Below are positions 52,721 through 62,887 of a stretch of 64,000 nucleotides of DNA, one piece after another; position 1 is the stretch's first letter; the number at the start of each line of letters is the position of its first letter. The notes under the pieces are model-generated. The model made no database searches. It worked only from the letters and a program-made list of their open reading frames with translations, and was not told the origin of the DNA. The stretch is taken from the NCBI GenBank assembly GCA_001599815.1, contig BCIA01000001.1, positions 1,182,934-1,246,933 of the forward strand, given 5' to 3'. This stretch comes from Furcasterigmium furcatum (taxonomy: Eukaryota; Ascomycota; Sordariomycetes; Glomerellales; Plectosphaerellaceae). The position numbers and the translations under genes are program-made.

Positions 52721-54071
52721 CTAGAGCGCGATCTGGCGGGCATCCTGGATGTGGCCCTCGGACGGACAGTAGGGGCACTTGTAGCGCTGGCTCTTAGTGA
52801 GGCGGAGGAGGCTCTCCCGGCAGATGACGTGGCCGCAGGGGAGCATCATAGGGGGGTTCTGGTCTGTTGTCTGCTCCTTCGAGACAGGGCAGACGAAGAT
52901 GGGGTGGTAAATCATGGAGCGGGGCAGCGGGGTTTCGAAGGCGAGCTCGTTCTCGGTCGTCCACTCCGTGCGCTTTGCCTTCATGTATGAGGTGTATTTG
53001 AGCAGTTGGGGGAGGGCGATGGCGCCGGCTGTTGCGGCGAGATAGAGCGGGGATTCGGCGGAAAGGCCTAACAGGGAGCAGAACTCGCGGGTGAAGGATG
53101 TTGCTACGTCTTCAAATATGGTTGTCGAGGGTGCGAAGAGGGTCGCGTAGGGCGAGTCCGGGAGGTTGGGGGCGTAGATGAGTGAGCAGCACAGGCGCTG
53201 TATCTCGGGGCGGTGCCGTGTCTGGAACCGCGGGAAGTGCCTCTGGGCGTACGTGAGCGCGCCATTTCTGCCGTTGCGATTGTCGTCTGGGAGGCCGTTG
53301 ACTTCGGGCCCTTTATATAGCCAGAGGAATTGCAGTCTGGTGAGCTCGAACTCGAGGTTGGAGCCCCGCGCCTCCAGCTCGGCGCTGTTCTCCTGTGCCC
53401 AGTCTATCGCGGGGACGAGGTTTCTGCCCTTTAATTGGTGTAATATGCCGTACATGCTGGCGAATTTGTCTTGAAGCTCTTGGGACTGCAGGGACTGGAT
53501 ATCGGGCGCGGACCCCGAGAGGCTCGTCGGTGACTGTGGTGGCGGGTGTTCGTGCGATTCTCGGAGAAATGTCGAGGCCACCCCAAACTGACCTTCGCGG
53601 AGCATGTGCATAGCGATGGCTCTGTTGATCAGGTTGGGGTGGGCCTCCATTGCGTCGAAATCTGTCGGGAGAGCTCTCGCCGGGAAGTTCTGTGGTTGTG
53701 TATATCAGAATCAGGCGGGTGTCCGGGGGGTCGGAGAGCGGCCCAACTTACCTTGTCGAGCGCCTTGCCGAACACCTTCTGGCCTTTGGAGACCTCCTTC
53801 AAGTCATTATTGATGGATTCAAAGCCGGCTGTAACCGGGTTCTGCAGCTTGGTCATGGTCAAGCTGGCGCGGTGCGGATCAGACGCTGTCAAACGGTGAG
53901 CACGCGAGCATCAAGACGCATGCGGGAGGACTAACACTCTGCCACTTGCTCTCTTGCCTCGACCAGCATCTCCAGAATCCTGTCGGCATCTCGGACTGCT
54001 GAGTGCAGAGTAGCTCTGCGGAAGCGGGCCAGCTCGGCCTGGAGCGCCGTCATCGGGTTTGGCTCGGCCAT
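52721..54071 (-). CDS. rmd5: GID/CTLH E3 ubiquitin ligase RING subunit Rmd5 (Gid2)
   Basis: Exons 54071-53936, 53885-53752 and 53689-52721 (introns of 50 and 62 bp) encode 412 residues. The N-terminus is helical (ALQAELARFRRATLHSAVRD). A LisH-like segment (LINRAIAMHMLREGQFGVAS) and CTLH region (about 150-220, LQDKFASMYGILHQLKGRNL) follow. The C-terminal variant RING reads FVCPVSKEQTTDQNPPMMLP with CGHVICRESL and YKCPYC. The SKEQTTDQNPP signature separates Rmd5/RMND5 from its partner Fyv10/MAEA. In yeast the GID complex ubiquitinates gluconeogenic enzymes when glucose returns. Zinc ligands are only partly present, as is usual for this RING class. It is divergent from the STB6-like gene with about 0.6 kb between starts. 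Confidence 0.92.
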
Positions 54072-54684
54072 GGTGACAAGGTGCTGAAGGATTGCGACGT
54101 CGGGGTTCGGGGATCAGAGCAGGACGCTGCGCCTATGCCGGAAGCAGCATGTTATATACGACTGGCAGAGTATCCCGTCGTTTGAAGCCGTGGCTTTTTC
54201 GGGAATGCGTGACTCGGAAAGTTATCTTAAGATGCAGGTCGAGGAGTAAACTTAAACTGTGGTGTGGTTGAAGTGGGAGGTTGAAGATGAACGGGATGGG
54301 CGCCGGGCGTTTACAGCGATAAACCACCCGAGTCACCACTGTATCGCTCGGTGACGCACTGAAACTCCGAAGTGGACCCAATCACAGCCTGCGCTTGGAA
54401 TAGCTTGAGGTGACCTTGACACCGATAAGGAGCGGTGCTCCACATTTGGGCGGCCAACTCCGTTTAATGCAAATCTGGGGTTCCGCGATCCGGCAATTGC
54501 GTCACATGCAAATAGTAGGAGCTTGCGCGCCACGACTGCATCACTTGACGGTGTCGATGCAGAAGGCAATTCTCCACGAGCTGACCTTTTGAGCAGCTTC
54601 GCAGACGGCACAAAGCTTCGACTATGGCATCATAAGAACCCTTGACCTGCAGCCGTAGCAGAGGTGCCAAACGGCGGCGACACC
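54072..54684. promoter_or_regulatory. Divergent promoter region, rmd5 / STB6-like gene
   Basis: 613 bp separate the two start codons, and both promoters should lie here. I see no clear TATA box, RNA gene or repeat. Confidence 0.45.
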
Positions 54685-57446
54685 ATGTCCTTTCGATTCC
54701 CCTTCCCAGCCGACCCCTGGGTGCATCGCGAGGAGGACTACACCTTGGCGAGGACTACGACAGGAACCCAGGCCAGGAGGATAGGCACCGGGGAAACGCT
54801 CTCGCCATCCAGCAGTAGGAGAGACCTCGTGTCCGACGGAACTGTCACCGCCTCGCCGGCCCCAATCCCCCGGAAGAACCTAGCCTTCGCCGATCCCATC
54901 GCCTTCAGGTATGCTGTTCGGGAGACCTTCAGACAGAACGGCGCGGCTGACAGATGCTCTGCAGGTACCTCGAAGACGATCCCACGGTGACCGTAGTCAC
55001 GCGACGCGAAACCTTGCCCGGATACGAGCTGTACCTGGTCGAACAATGGGCGTGCTCGAGGGAATCCCCGACGCTGGTCATTGCCACTTACACTGGCGAT
55101 GAGAAGCAGTCCATCGTCGTCAGCGTTCTGAGCGTTCCAGAAGACGAGAGTGCGTGGTCGCCGCGGCTGCGGGCTTACTTCAAGGCCATCCAGAAATACC
55201 ACGCGCGGCCCAAGGAGACGGAGCTGGGGGAGCTTATGGTGACCAACCTCAGCAGCTTCCCGTCCGCGCTCACTGTCATTCTCGTGCCCGATGGCGACAT
55301 TCGAACGAACCGCCAGGCCTTCATTGTCAACGAGAACCTCAAACGCCTTGGTTGCTCTGGCAGATCCGGCATGACCCTGACCGATCCAACGCCGGCAACG
55401 CAGGCCAAGTTTTACCAACTGTATAAAACGAATGATCGCATCCCGTTCTTCGAGTCAGTGCTCGAACTTGTCAAGTTATGCCAGACGTCCTTGTTCCTGT
55501 TTGGCAAGCTGGAACTCGACTACCTCGACGGCCTCCTCTGCGACAAGACCGAGGCGGCGGTCAGCGACTGGTGGACAGAGGTGGGCGCGGAGTATTACAA
55601 TATCGAACCTACCGACGGCATCCTCGGGCCAACAACGGTGGCAGCGCTGCTGGGCATGCTCGTGGGAGCGAGGAATCGGATGCACTACTTGGGTGCTCCA
55701 GTGGCCAAGGATGCGTTCGACATCCCCTACACGAAACGAGGCATATCCTGGTTCCAGAAAGTGCAGAAACTGGAGAAGACCAGACGCCTCGACCGCCAGA
55801 CGATCCTCAAGCTCCACACGGTGACTGCAAAGGCGGCTGCGGGCGAGGCATGGGGCGTACAAAAAGCTGTCAAGTCGACCGTGGCGGAAATAGGTGGCAA
55901 GCGCGGCGAACTTGTCATCGGTATGGTTGGCGGGAGGGACAAGGGTGCCATCGGCGACATCGAGACCCTCGACATTGATAAGTTCATTGACCTGACGTCG
56001 GGAGAGCGGGCAAAGTGGCTGTGGTACGGCAAGCAGAAGACGAGGAGGGACAAGATGTCGGTCGATCAGACTGACAAGGGGCCTGATATGGGTGCCATCT
56101 TGTTCGGCGGCAAGGAAGAGGCTGCCGCCGCTGCTCAGACCCCGAGAGCCCAGTCTCTCCCCTTGGACGAGGAGATCCAACTGGCCAGGGCAGAAACTCC
56201 GGCCCTCCTCTCACCCGCTCCTCCAATCTCCGCCGCCACCATCCACGAAAGTAGCCCTGGGGATAGGGACAGGGATGCTTTGAGGAGAGGCGTGTTCAAG
56301 AGCGTGGCAGGGAGAGTGAACGAAGCAAAATCAGGCCTTGGCCGTATCAAGGACACCATCGGGGGAGGCCGAAAAGGACACGCCAGCCGACTCAGTCGAG
56401 ACGATTTCTCCGCCGAGAATGGCTACAGCATCTCGAGCTTGGCTCAGAGCTCGGCGGCGATAACGTCTCCCACAGGCATAGGTAGGGCCTTTACTTGGAA
56501 GAACAAGCCAGAAGAGTATCTCGAGGCGTTCGCGAAGGAGGCCGCCCAGGGTCAGGATGCGCTGGATCTTCTTCAGGAGCGGGAAAAGGCCGTGGGAGGG
56601 ACTCAGCCGGCGGAGTCGGAGACGGCTCTCACAGACCCCGAGTCGAGCACCAAAGTCGTGGAGGCTACTATCAAGGAAGAAGAGACTGATGAGATGCCAC
56701 GGTCGACACTCGGATCTACTGTCGAGAGCGACTTGGTGGGACCCTTTGCGGCAGAGCGCACGGAGAACGTTGCCGCTTGTCACCTGCAACGTCGGCACAG
56801 CATCGACGCCCCCCGGCCATCGTTGTTCCCGGCCGTGAACGATGCTCGCTGGGCACGCCGGCTGTCGTTTGGTGACGTCGAAGAGGCCGTCTTGTCCTGG
56901 GCAGACATTGTCGACCTCACGCCGGATGATGTCCCCCCTGCAGACCCTTCTGCGGCTCTGAAGCAAACGGAAGCTCTCGCAGGCTACTCTCGATCCCTGT
57001 ATATGGAGATCAGTGCGGTCCGTAACATGGTGTCTCCCTGGGTTCAGACCAAACTCTCGTCTGTTGAGGCGTTGGATACCCATTTCGGACGAGAACAGGA
57101 GGAGCTGCAGACGCTGTACTACCAGCTTTCCCAGGCATCTCAGCACCTCAAACAGGGATCTGCAGAGCTCGTTGGCGCTGAGCGCGGTCGCGTTACGGAA
57201 GCGATCAAGGAGGTTGAAGTTCTCGTCGCCAGACTGGAGTACGAGATGAACTCGCTGGCGAGCAAAGTAGACGACGTCGAGGATGGTGTTGCGCTTTTTG
57301 AACGGCAGGTCGAGGACGTCGAAGCCAGGGCGGAGGAGCTCAAGGCCACCCTCGAGAAGGAGAGCTGGCTGCATTGGTTTGTGCGGACGCTCACCGGCAT
57401 AGGTACCGGGCCGAACATAACGAGGGGCGAGGAGGTGAGGATGTAG
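54685..57446 (+). CDS. STB6-like N-terminal domain protein (STB2/STB6 family)
   Basis: Exons 54685-54908 and 54965-57446 (56 bp intron: GTATGC, GGCTGAC, TGCAG) encode 901 residues. The start ATG (GACACCATGTCC) gives MSFRFPFPADPWVHREEDYT. Residues about 60-400 form the STB6-like N-terminal region: AFADPIAFRYLEDDPTVTVV, RETLPGYELYLVEQWACSRE, LSVPEDESAWSPRLRAYFKA, IEPTDGILGPTTVAALLG and an ATTVAAL-like core with MHYLGAPVAKDAFDIP. A middle Ser/Pro/Gly-rich region follows, then a coiled-coil C-terminus (about 770-880), and a WLHWFVRTLTGIG hydrophobic end. In yeast Stb2/Stb6 were found as Sin3-binding proteins. A chromatin role for this family in filamentous fungi is not established, so I leave function open. 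The frame has no other interruptions. Confidence 0.85.
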
Positions 57447-57627
57447 CCTCGCTGGACGGGCTCGTCTCCGTCTCCATGTATGATGGAGCATTGCATAGCG
57501 ACGTCTTTTCTGGGCATGCGGTTTGGATACCCCCTTTGTTCGCTTGGAATAGAGATCACTCGTGCCAACTCTTAATTCGAAATTATATCTCCGTGGACTC
57601 TTTCGTGAGCTTCTTCATCTAAGGCGT

Positions 57628-60600
57628 CTATGGGTCTAGGCTGATGACCCCCTTTCCGCTCTGGCTGAACCGCCAGACTTCCATACCAACGCCCACAACC
57701 ATGATCTTCGTGATGCCTTCGTTATGACTGATAATATCGACGTCACCAGGGTCTGCCACTGCGCTGTTGCGATCTCCGAGCAGAGAGATTTGCAGCTCGC
57801 CCTCCCCGCTTGGGCATACTCTCCAAACCTTGATCCTTTGATCACTGCTCGCCGTCAAGAATGTCGTGCCTGGTGTCATCGAGCTCTTCGACACTGTCAC
57901 TTCCTCTGGCAAGATGACGAGCGCGTTGATGGCGGCAGCATGGGCACTCTGAACGCCGTGCTTGGATGTCACAGTGTAGCTCGGCCGACTTTCGTCCGAC
58001 TTTCGTCTCAGCTCCGTAACGACGAGGGCATTATCATCGCCCCCAGTAACGATGAGGAACCTCTCCTCATCATTGGCGACCTTCTCGCGTCGCAGCTCAA
58101 ATGCCTTGATACTGTTCTGGTGCAGCGCCGTCACCAGCTCAGGTTTGAACTCAGCGACCTCGCCGCCGGAGTGTAAATGCGCACTCCAGATGGCAATATG
58201 CCCATCCGAGGCAGCAGTGAACACCTCCAGCCGCCCCTCCAAATGTTGTAACAGTTGGATCTTGGTGATACATGCCCCTGTGTAGCGTCCCTCCGCGACA
58301 AGCCGGAATCCAGTGGCAGCGGAGTACCGGTACGTCTTGAACATCGAGTTCGAAAACGCCATGCTGGCGAGACACGTAAAGCCTTCGTCCGCATCCTCGG
58401 CTTCTACAACAGTGATATCAAAGTCCATGACCCGCAAGTCCTTGTCGGGTGTCTTATCCGCAAACTCGGCTTCTTTGACCACAACAGGGCCAGCGAGCGC
58501 GCCCCCAATGCCCTCCAGCTGCCGAACCCGCCAGACGATGAACTCCTCGTTGCCCGCACAGCTGAAGAGCACGGCCTGCCCCTTCTGGGGGAGGGGCACC
58601 CACTTGATGGCCTGCAGTCCTGCGCGGTGGACCTTCATGCCCGCGATGCACCGGGCACTCCTCTTTGTATCCTGCGGACTGTCGGTGTACTCCCATATCC
58701 GGATAGTGGTATCTTCTGAGCCTGTGGCGACCCAGCGGTCATGGACTGCGACGGCGCGGATTTCGCGCCCGTGAGTGCCGGATTTCGGTGTCGTGTAGCC
58801 GGCGCTGTGCTGGATGTAGACGCCCAGGTCGAGATTGCGGTTGAAGGCGAGGCGGAAGGTGGAGGGATCTGTCGCGGAGAGGGGGCGATGGGCAAAGGCG
58901 CGGTAGCCGCCACCGCAGTCGAGGGTTGCGATGTCTTGACGGGTCGTTTCGTTGTGGAGGGTGAAACTCTTACCGCGGAAGCCGACGAGGATGAGGTCTC
59001 GGGAGCCGGAGGGGGATGGGGCTGTGAACCAGGCGTTCTCGATAGTAGGTGTGGAGGTAGAAGTGGTTTCGTGGAGGAGGCGGGTGGAGGGTGTGCCGGA
59101 GGGGGAGGGGAGAGATTCGTACAGACGGTAGTAGCCGTCACGACATGTTGTGATGAAGAGGAAGCGATTCTTTGTGAGGGAGTGGGTTTGGTTGGGGAGA
59201 GGGATGATGGCGGTGATAGCGTCCTTTGTGTGGCGGTCGAGTCGTTCGAGAAGGGTGATGCCGTTTTCTGATCTCAGGAAGAGGTCAACATGGCCAAACC
59301 TACTGCCAATAGCAAGAATATCGGGACTTAGGAGGCGTGCTGAGGTTGCTGTATAGTTTCCCTTCTGTTCGTGAATAGGGGTAATCGAGGTGAGAGTTTT
59401 GGACGTCAAGTTCAGGGTGAGGACTTGCATCACCTCTGGTTCCCCGATCAGGAGAGCCAGAAGCTCGATGGTATCTGGGATCCCCTCTGCTTGATAGTAC
59501 CGTTCGTCATCCGGGCAGATCGGATCCAGGCAGAACAGATCAAACACTTTACCAGACAGAGTGGCAATTTCGATGACAGACTCGCTCTGGTAGAGAAATA
59601 TCTTCTTCGTTGTCGTTGCCATGACGGCTAGTCCAGGTACCGGGGATCGCAAGGCCGAGCAGTAGGACAGATCTTGGGGACTCACCCCATTCAGGGGAAC
59701 CTCCTTCCAGATAAGGTCTGGTTCAAAAGTCCCCAAGAGCAGCAGACCTCCGTTAGTGACGCCCAAGAGAGTGTCGTCTGTTAGATAGGTAAATTGCTGG
59801 AAGTGATTTCGGCGGCCCTTGGACACTTTGGCGTGTGACTCTTCCGAGAGCGGCAGTGTGCTGAGCAGGTCTTTGACGACCACACTCTGAAGCTTTCTCA
59901 GGGGCATGACTACCCCTGAGTCTCTCCTTTCGGAGCATGTTGCCTCTGAAGAGTGGACGTCGGTAATAAGGTTGATCCTTCCATCTGCGCCGCCGGTGGC
60001 AATAAGAGTCTGCTGCCCTCGGTCAAGATGAACGAGATCGGCCGCCCAGATGTGTTTCCCCCCGTGGTATGAGAATGTGGTCTCGTGTGTCAGCGTCGAG
60101 ATATCGCCAGATGCCGTCTCCTGTGCCTGGTCTCGCTTCGCGGCTCTCTTCTGCCAGCCGCTCATGTCAATGCCCAGCTGCCACTTCGACACCGTCGAGT
60201 CCTCCCCAAAGGAGTACATCGGCAACGTCAGTCTCAATGGTTCGGGCCCCAGGGGGTGACGGCCAAACCTCACGCCCCATATTCTCGAGACGTGCCCCAT
60301 GGCAACAGCGACCTCTGCTCCCGTCCGGTGCTGCACCGCGCTCAACGCGGCATCGACGCCCCTGAATCCCGTCTCCCTGGCCTCGTGAAACCCGTGGTCG
60401 ATCGTGGCCCCCCTCGCGGCGCCGTCCGACACATCCCACACCCTTACCGTCCGATCATCACTGCAGCTTGCCAGCAACCTCCCTTTCGACCCGTCCGGCA
60501 TCGCCACCTCCTCCGAGAAGTCCACCCCAAAGATCGACCCCTCGTGCCCGCTGAATATGAACAGCACCTCCGGCGCAGACTGATGCTCGTGGGGGGTGCA

Positions 60601-61287
60601 CTTCCACACGACAATCTCCCCAAACACCGTCCCGCCGGCGACCAGCACCTCGCCCTTGGTCGTGGACGCCAGCCGGGCGGAGTACAGCGCCGGTCTCGCG
60701 GGGAAGATGACGCGGCCGAAGCGCAGCGCGAACGACTCGCCCGGCTGCGCCGTGTCCCACGTCACCTCGAGGACCTCGTTGTGGGCCGTAGCGAGGAAGC
60801 ACTGCCCGCCGCCGTCCGCCAGCACACCGTCGAAAATCCAGTCCGGGGCTCGTGTTTCATGAACACGCGGTGGGGGAAGGTTCTGGCTCGTTGAGAGGCG
60901 GGATTCGATGACTCGCGCCGGCAGGACAGCGAGGGACTGGTTGCCCCAGATGAGGATGCTGGTGTCGCTTGAGGAGGGGCGGACGTGGATGCCGTGTATG
61001 CTCTGGATTTGGAAGACCCGGAACTGGCAGACGAGGGTGCCTTCGGGCGTCGTGTCGTAGACTTTGATGTCTGTGTCTTCGGCGGCGAGGAGGTACCGGT
61101 CACCGGCGGCGGAGGTGAAGAAGGCCAGAGCCGTGATGGGTGCAACGAGGAAGTCTCGCTGAAGAGCAAGAGATGAGCGGCCTGGTGGAAGGGCCATCCC
61201 AGCTGAGGGGTGCTGCTCGTGTGTCAGTATCAGCTGAAGTGAGGCTCTGGGAATGTGACTCACCGGTTCCTGTGATGAAGAGATCAT
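57628..61287 (-). CDS. WDR6/Rtt10 (TRM734) WD40 protein, tRNA 2'-O-methylation cofactor
   Basis: Exons 61287-61264 and 61212-57628 flank a 51 bp in-frame intron (GTGAGT, GATACTGAC, GAGCAG) and give 1202 residues. Use of the internal Met (MALPPGRSSLALQRDFLVAP) would shorten it only slightly. WD40 signatures include AGGTVFGEIVVWK, GHEGSIFGVDFSEEV with LLASCSDDRTVRVWDVSDG, MGHVSRIWGVRFGRHP, YSFGEDSTVSKWQLG, a mid-protein repeat WVATGSEDTTIRIWEYTD and a final TASSDQRIKVWRVCPSG. The GHEGSIFGV/SCSDDRT/MGHVSRIWGV arrangement is the hallmark of WDR6/Rtt10. Yeast Trm734 partners the methyltransferase Trm7 to 2'-O-methylate tRNA position 34. It is cytoplasmic and not itself catalytic. It runs in the same direction as the SUR7-like gene upstream. 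Confidence 0.9.
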   Translation of the reverse strand: MISSSQEPVSHIPRASLQLILTHEQHPSAGMALPPGRSSLALQRDFLVAPITALAFFTSAAGDRYLLAAEDTDIKVYDTTPEGTLVCQFRVFQIQSIHGIHVRPSSSDTSILIWGNQSLAVLPARVIESRLSTSQNLPPPRVHETRAPDWIFDGVLADGGGQCFLATAHNEVLEVTWDTAQPGESFALRFGRVIFPARPALYSARLASTTKGEVLVAGGTVFGEIVVWKCTPHEHQSAPEVLFIFSGHEGSIFGVDFSEEVAMPDGSKGRLLASCSDDRTVRVWDVSDGAARGATIDHGFHEARETGFRGVDAALSAVQHRTGAEVAVAMGHVSRIWGVRFGRHPLGPEPLRLTLPMYSFGEDSTVSKWQLGIDMSGWQKRAAKRDQAQETASGDISTLTHETTFSYHGGKHIWAADLVHLDRGQQTLIATGGADGRINLITDVHSSEATCSERRDSGVVMPLRKLQSVVVKDLLSTLPLSEESHAKVSKGRRNHFQQFTYLTDDTLLGVTNGGLLLLGTFEPDLIWKEVPLNGVSPQDLSYCSALRSPVPGLAVMATTTKKIFLYQSESVIEIATLSGKVFDLFCLDPICPDDERYYQAEGIPDTIELLALLIGEPEVMQVLTLNLTSKTLTSITPIHEQKGNYTATSARLLSPDILAIGSRFGHVDLFLRSENGITLLERLDRHTKDAITAIIPLPNQTHSLTKNRFLFITTCRDGYYRLYESLPSPSGTPSTRLLHETTSTSTPTIENAWFTAPSPSGSRDLILVGFRGKSFTLHNETTRQDIATLDCGGGYRAFAHRPLSATDPSTFRLAFNRNLDLGVYIQHSAGYTTPKSGTHGREIRAVAVHDRWVATGSEDTTIRIWEYTDSPQDTKRSARCIAGMKVHRAGLQAIKWVPLPQKGQAVLFSCAGNEEFIVWRVRQLEGIGGALAGPVVVKEAEFADKTPDKDLRVMDFDITVVEAEDADEGFTCLASMAFSNSMFKTYRYSAATGFRLVAEGRYTGACITKIQLLQHLEGRLEVFTAASDGHIAIWSAHLHSGGEVAEFKPELVTALHQNSIKAFELRREKVANDEERFLIVTGGDDNALVVTELRRKSDESRPSYTVTSKHGVQSAHAAAINALVILPEEVTVSKSSMTPGTTFLTASSDQRIKVWRVCPSGEGELQISLLGDRNSAVADPGDVDIISHNEGITKIMVVGVGMEVWRFSQSGKGVISLDP

Positions 61288-61771
61288 GGCGGATTCGTGA
61301 GGTCAAGTCTGAGTACTGGAGATCTCAGCATGACGGACTCATCAAGTTGAGGCAACTCTGAGAAACTCCCCTGGGGTTTTTGAGAGTCTTTTGACAACTG
61401 GTGAGACTCAAGGTCCAGTGCAGTTTGACGATTTTCACCAAAATGTGGATCGGGCACAGTGCTCGGACTCGGCTTTTCGCACATTACCAAGCTCATCACC
61501 AGAAAAGGGGCGCGATTGATCTCAGGATGAGGTTATGGTCATTATTCATGAACAAATATATACAAGTCTACCATCAAGGCCTGCCATTACGCAAGGCCAT
61601 GTCATACGTCGCTTCGGACCGCCCGTCCTAGCTGCTGCCCTGAACTTGCTGATCCCTCCCAAGCCCATAACCTCGAATCATGAAATCCCCAGACGCATCA
61701 TCCCTGAACGCCGCGAATGCAAAGTTTTATCCCAAGCGCTTGCTCTATGTGCGGACACTATCGCCCGCTGC
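61288..61771. other. Spacer between SUR7-like 3' end and WDR6-like 5' end
   Basis: About 480 bp, noncoding by composition. It should contain the WDR6-like gene's promoter and the SUR7-like gene's 3' UTR. Confidence 0.5.
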
Positions 61772-62887
61772 TTATGAGCGGTGCGAGTACGGCTCGTAGG
61801 CCATGTCCCGGCCCTCAGCGGGCAGGCGGGGAGCGCCGTACTGGGAGTTGGTCTGGGAGTTGTAGAAACCCTGGTGGCCGGGAGAGCCGAGGGGCTGGTA
61901 GGAACCGCCGTTGGCACCACCGCCGAGGAGCTTCTCGCCGTCCGAGTCGCGGTTGCGGGACTTGCGGTCGCGGGAAGAGTGGTTGGGGGCGCAGCAGCAG
62001 ATGGTGAAGAGCCAGAAGAAGGCGGCGCCGATGGCGGCGGCGGCGGAGATCCAGACGAGGGCGAGGAAGGTGGTGTTGAAGCTGGCGCGGACGCCGTAGA
62101 GCTTGGCGCTGGTCTCAGCGGTGCCGACGACCAGGGTGGACATGACGGTGGAGAGGGAGGCGGCGGCGATGACTGCGATCTCGGCGACGGTGGCCACGAG
62201 GAAGGTCACGCAGGACATGACGCGGGTGCAGTTGGCGAAGATGCCGCAGATGACGGAGAGGGCCAGGGCGACGAAGGAGATCATGTAGACAATCTGAGTC
62301 CACTTGGAGGCGGTCTTGTAGAGCTCGAGGGCGTCGTTGACCTCCTGGGGGAGCTCGATGCGTCCGCCGGAGAGCTCGCCGACGGTCTCGATGAAGGAGG
62401 TGTTCAGGTGCTCGGCGGCCCAGTCGAACTGAGGCTCTGTGCACTTGCGGTCGCCCTTGCGGTCGGTCGTGCAGAAACCCCAGAGGGCGACATCGTAGAT
62501 GTTGTCGAGGCCGAGCATCTTGGCGGTGACGTTGTCGCCGTCCCTCTCCTCGACGACGGAGCGGGGGATGAAGGGGAGATCGGACACGTCGTTGACAACC
62601 TCGTCGACCTTGTTGGTGATGTCCTCTCCGATGTTCTCGGCGCCGTCCTTGATGTCTTCCTTGACGCCGTTGGCACCGTCCGTGAGCTCGTCGACCTTGC
62701 TGTTGAATGCATCCTCCACAATGCCCTTGATGTCAGAGCGGCTGATCTCCATCTCTCGCATGTCGACTTGGAACATGTAGAGGTCCTTGTTGGACACGCC
62801 GCCGAGGCAGGCAATGAGGAGGGCGACCAGGGAGACCGCGGAGAGGATGAATGGCAGAGCCACGCAGAAGAAACGGCCGACGCCCAT
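61772..62887 (-). CDS. SUR7/PalI-type four-span plasma-membrane protein
   Basis: One exon of 371 residues from the ATG at 62887; the frame extends a little upstream but without an ATG. The N-terminal helix VALPFILSAVSLVALLIACL is followed by a long extracellular segment (about 30-195) with the family claudin-like signature NIYDVALWGFCTTDRKGDRK and a second Cys at KCTEPQ. Three more helices follow: IVYMISFVALALSVICGIFA, VTFLVATVAEIAVIAAASLS and ALVWISAAAAIGAAFFWLFT with ICCC. The cytosolic tail is Gly/Ser/Tyr/Gln-rich (SYQPLGSPGHQGFYNSQTNS). SUR7-like proteins sit in eisosome-associated or other cortical membrane domains, and PalI/Rim9 relatives act in ambient pH signalling. The tail does not decide between them. 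A predicted amphipathic linker rich in Glu/Asp/Val lies at about 55-105. Confidence 0.88.
   Translation of the reverse strand: MGVGRFFCVALPFILSAVSLVALLIACLGGVSNKDLYMFQVDMREMEISRSDIKGIVEDAFNSKVDELTDGANGVKEDIKDGAENIGEDITNKVDEVVNDVSDLPFIPRSVVEERDGDNVTAKMLGLDNIYDVALWGFCTTDRKGDRKCTEPQFDWAAEHLNTSFIETVGELSGGRIELPQEVNDALELYKTASKWTQIVYMISFVALALSVICGIFANCTRVMSCVTFLVATVAEIAVIAAASLSTVMSTLVVGTAETSAKLYGVRASFNTTFLALVWISAAAAIGAAFFWLFTICCCAPNHSSRDRKSRNRDSDGEKLLGGGANGGSYQPLGSPGHQGFYNSQTNSQYGAPRLPAEGRDMAYEPYSHRS

Noticed and set aside
52442..52990. 182-codon plus-strand frame overlapping the rmd5 3' end
   Set aside because: Antisense to the conserved RING region of rmd5; repetitive Thr/Val/His composition.
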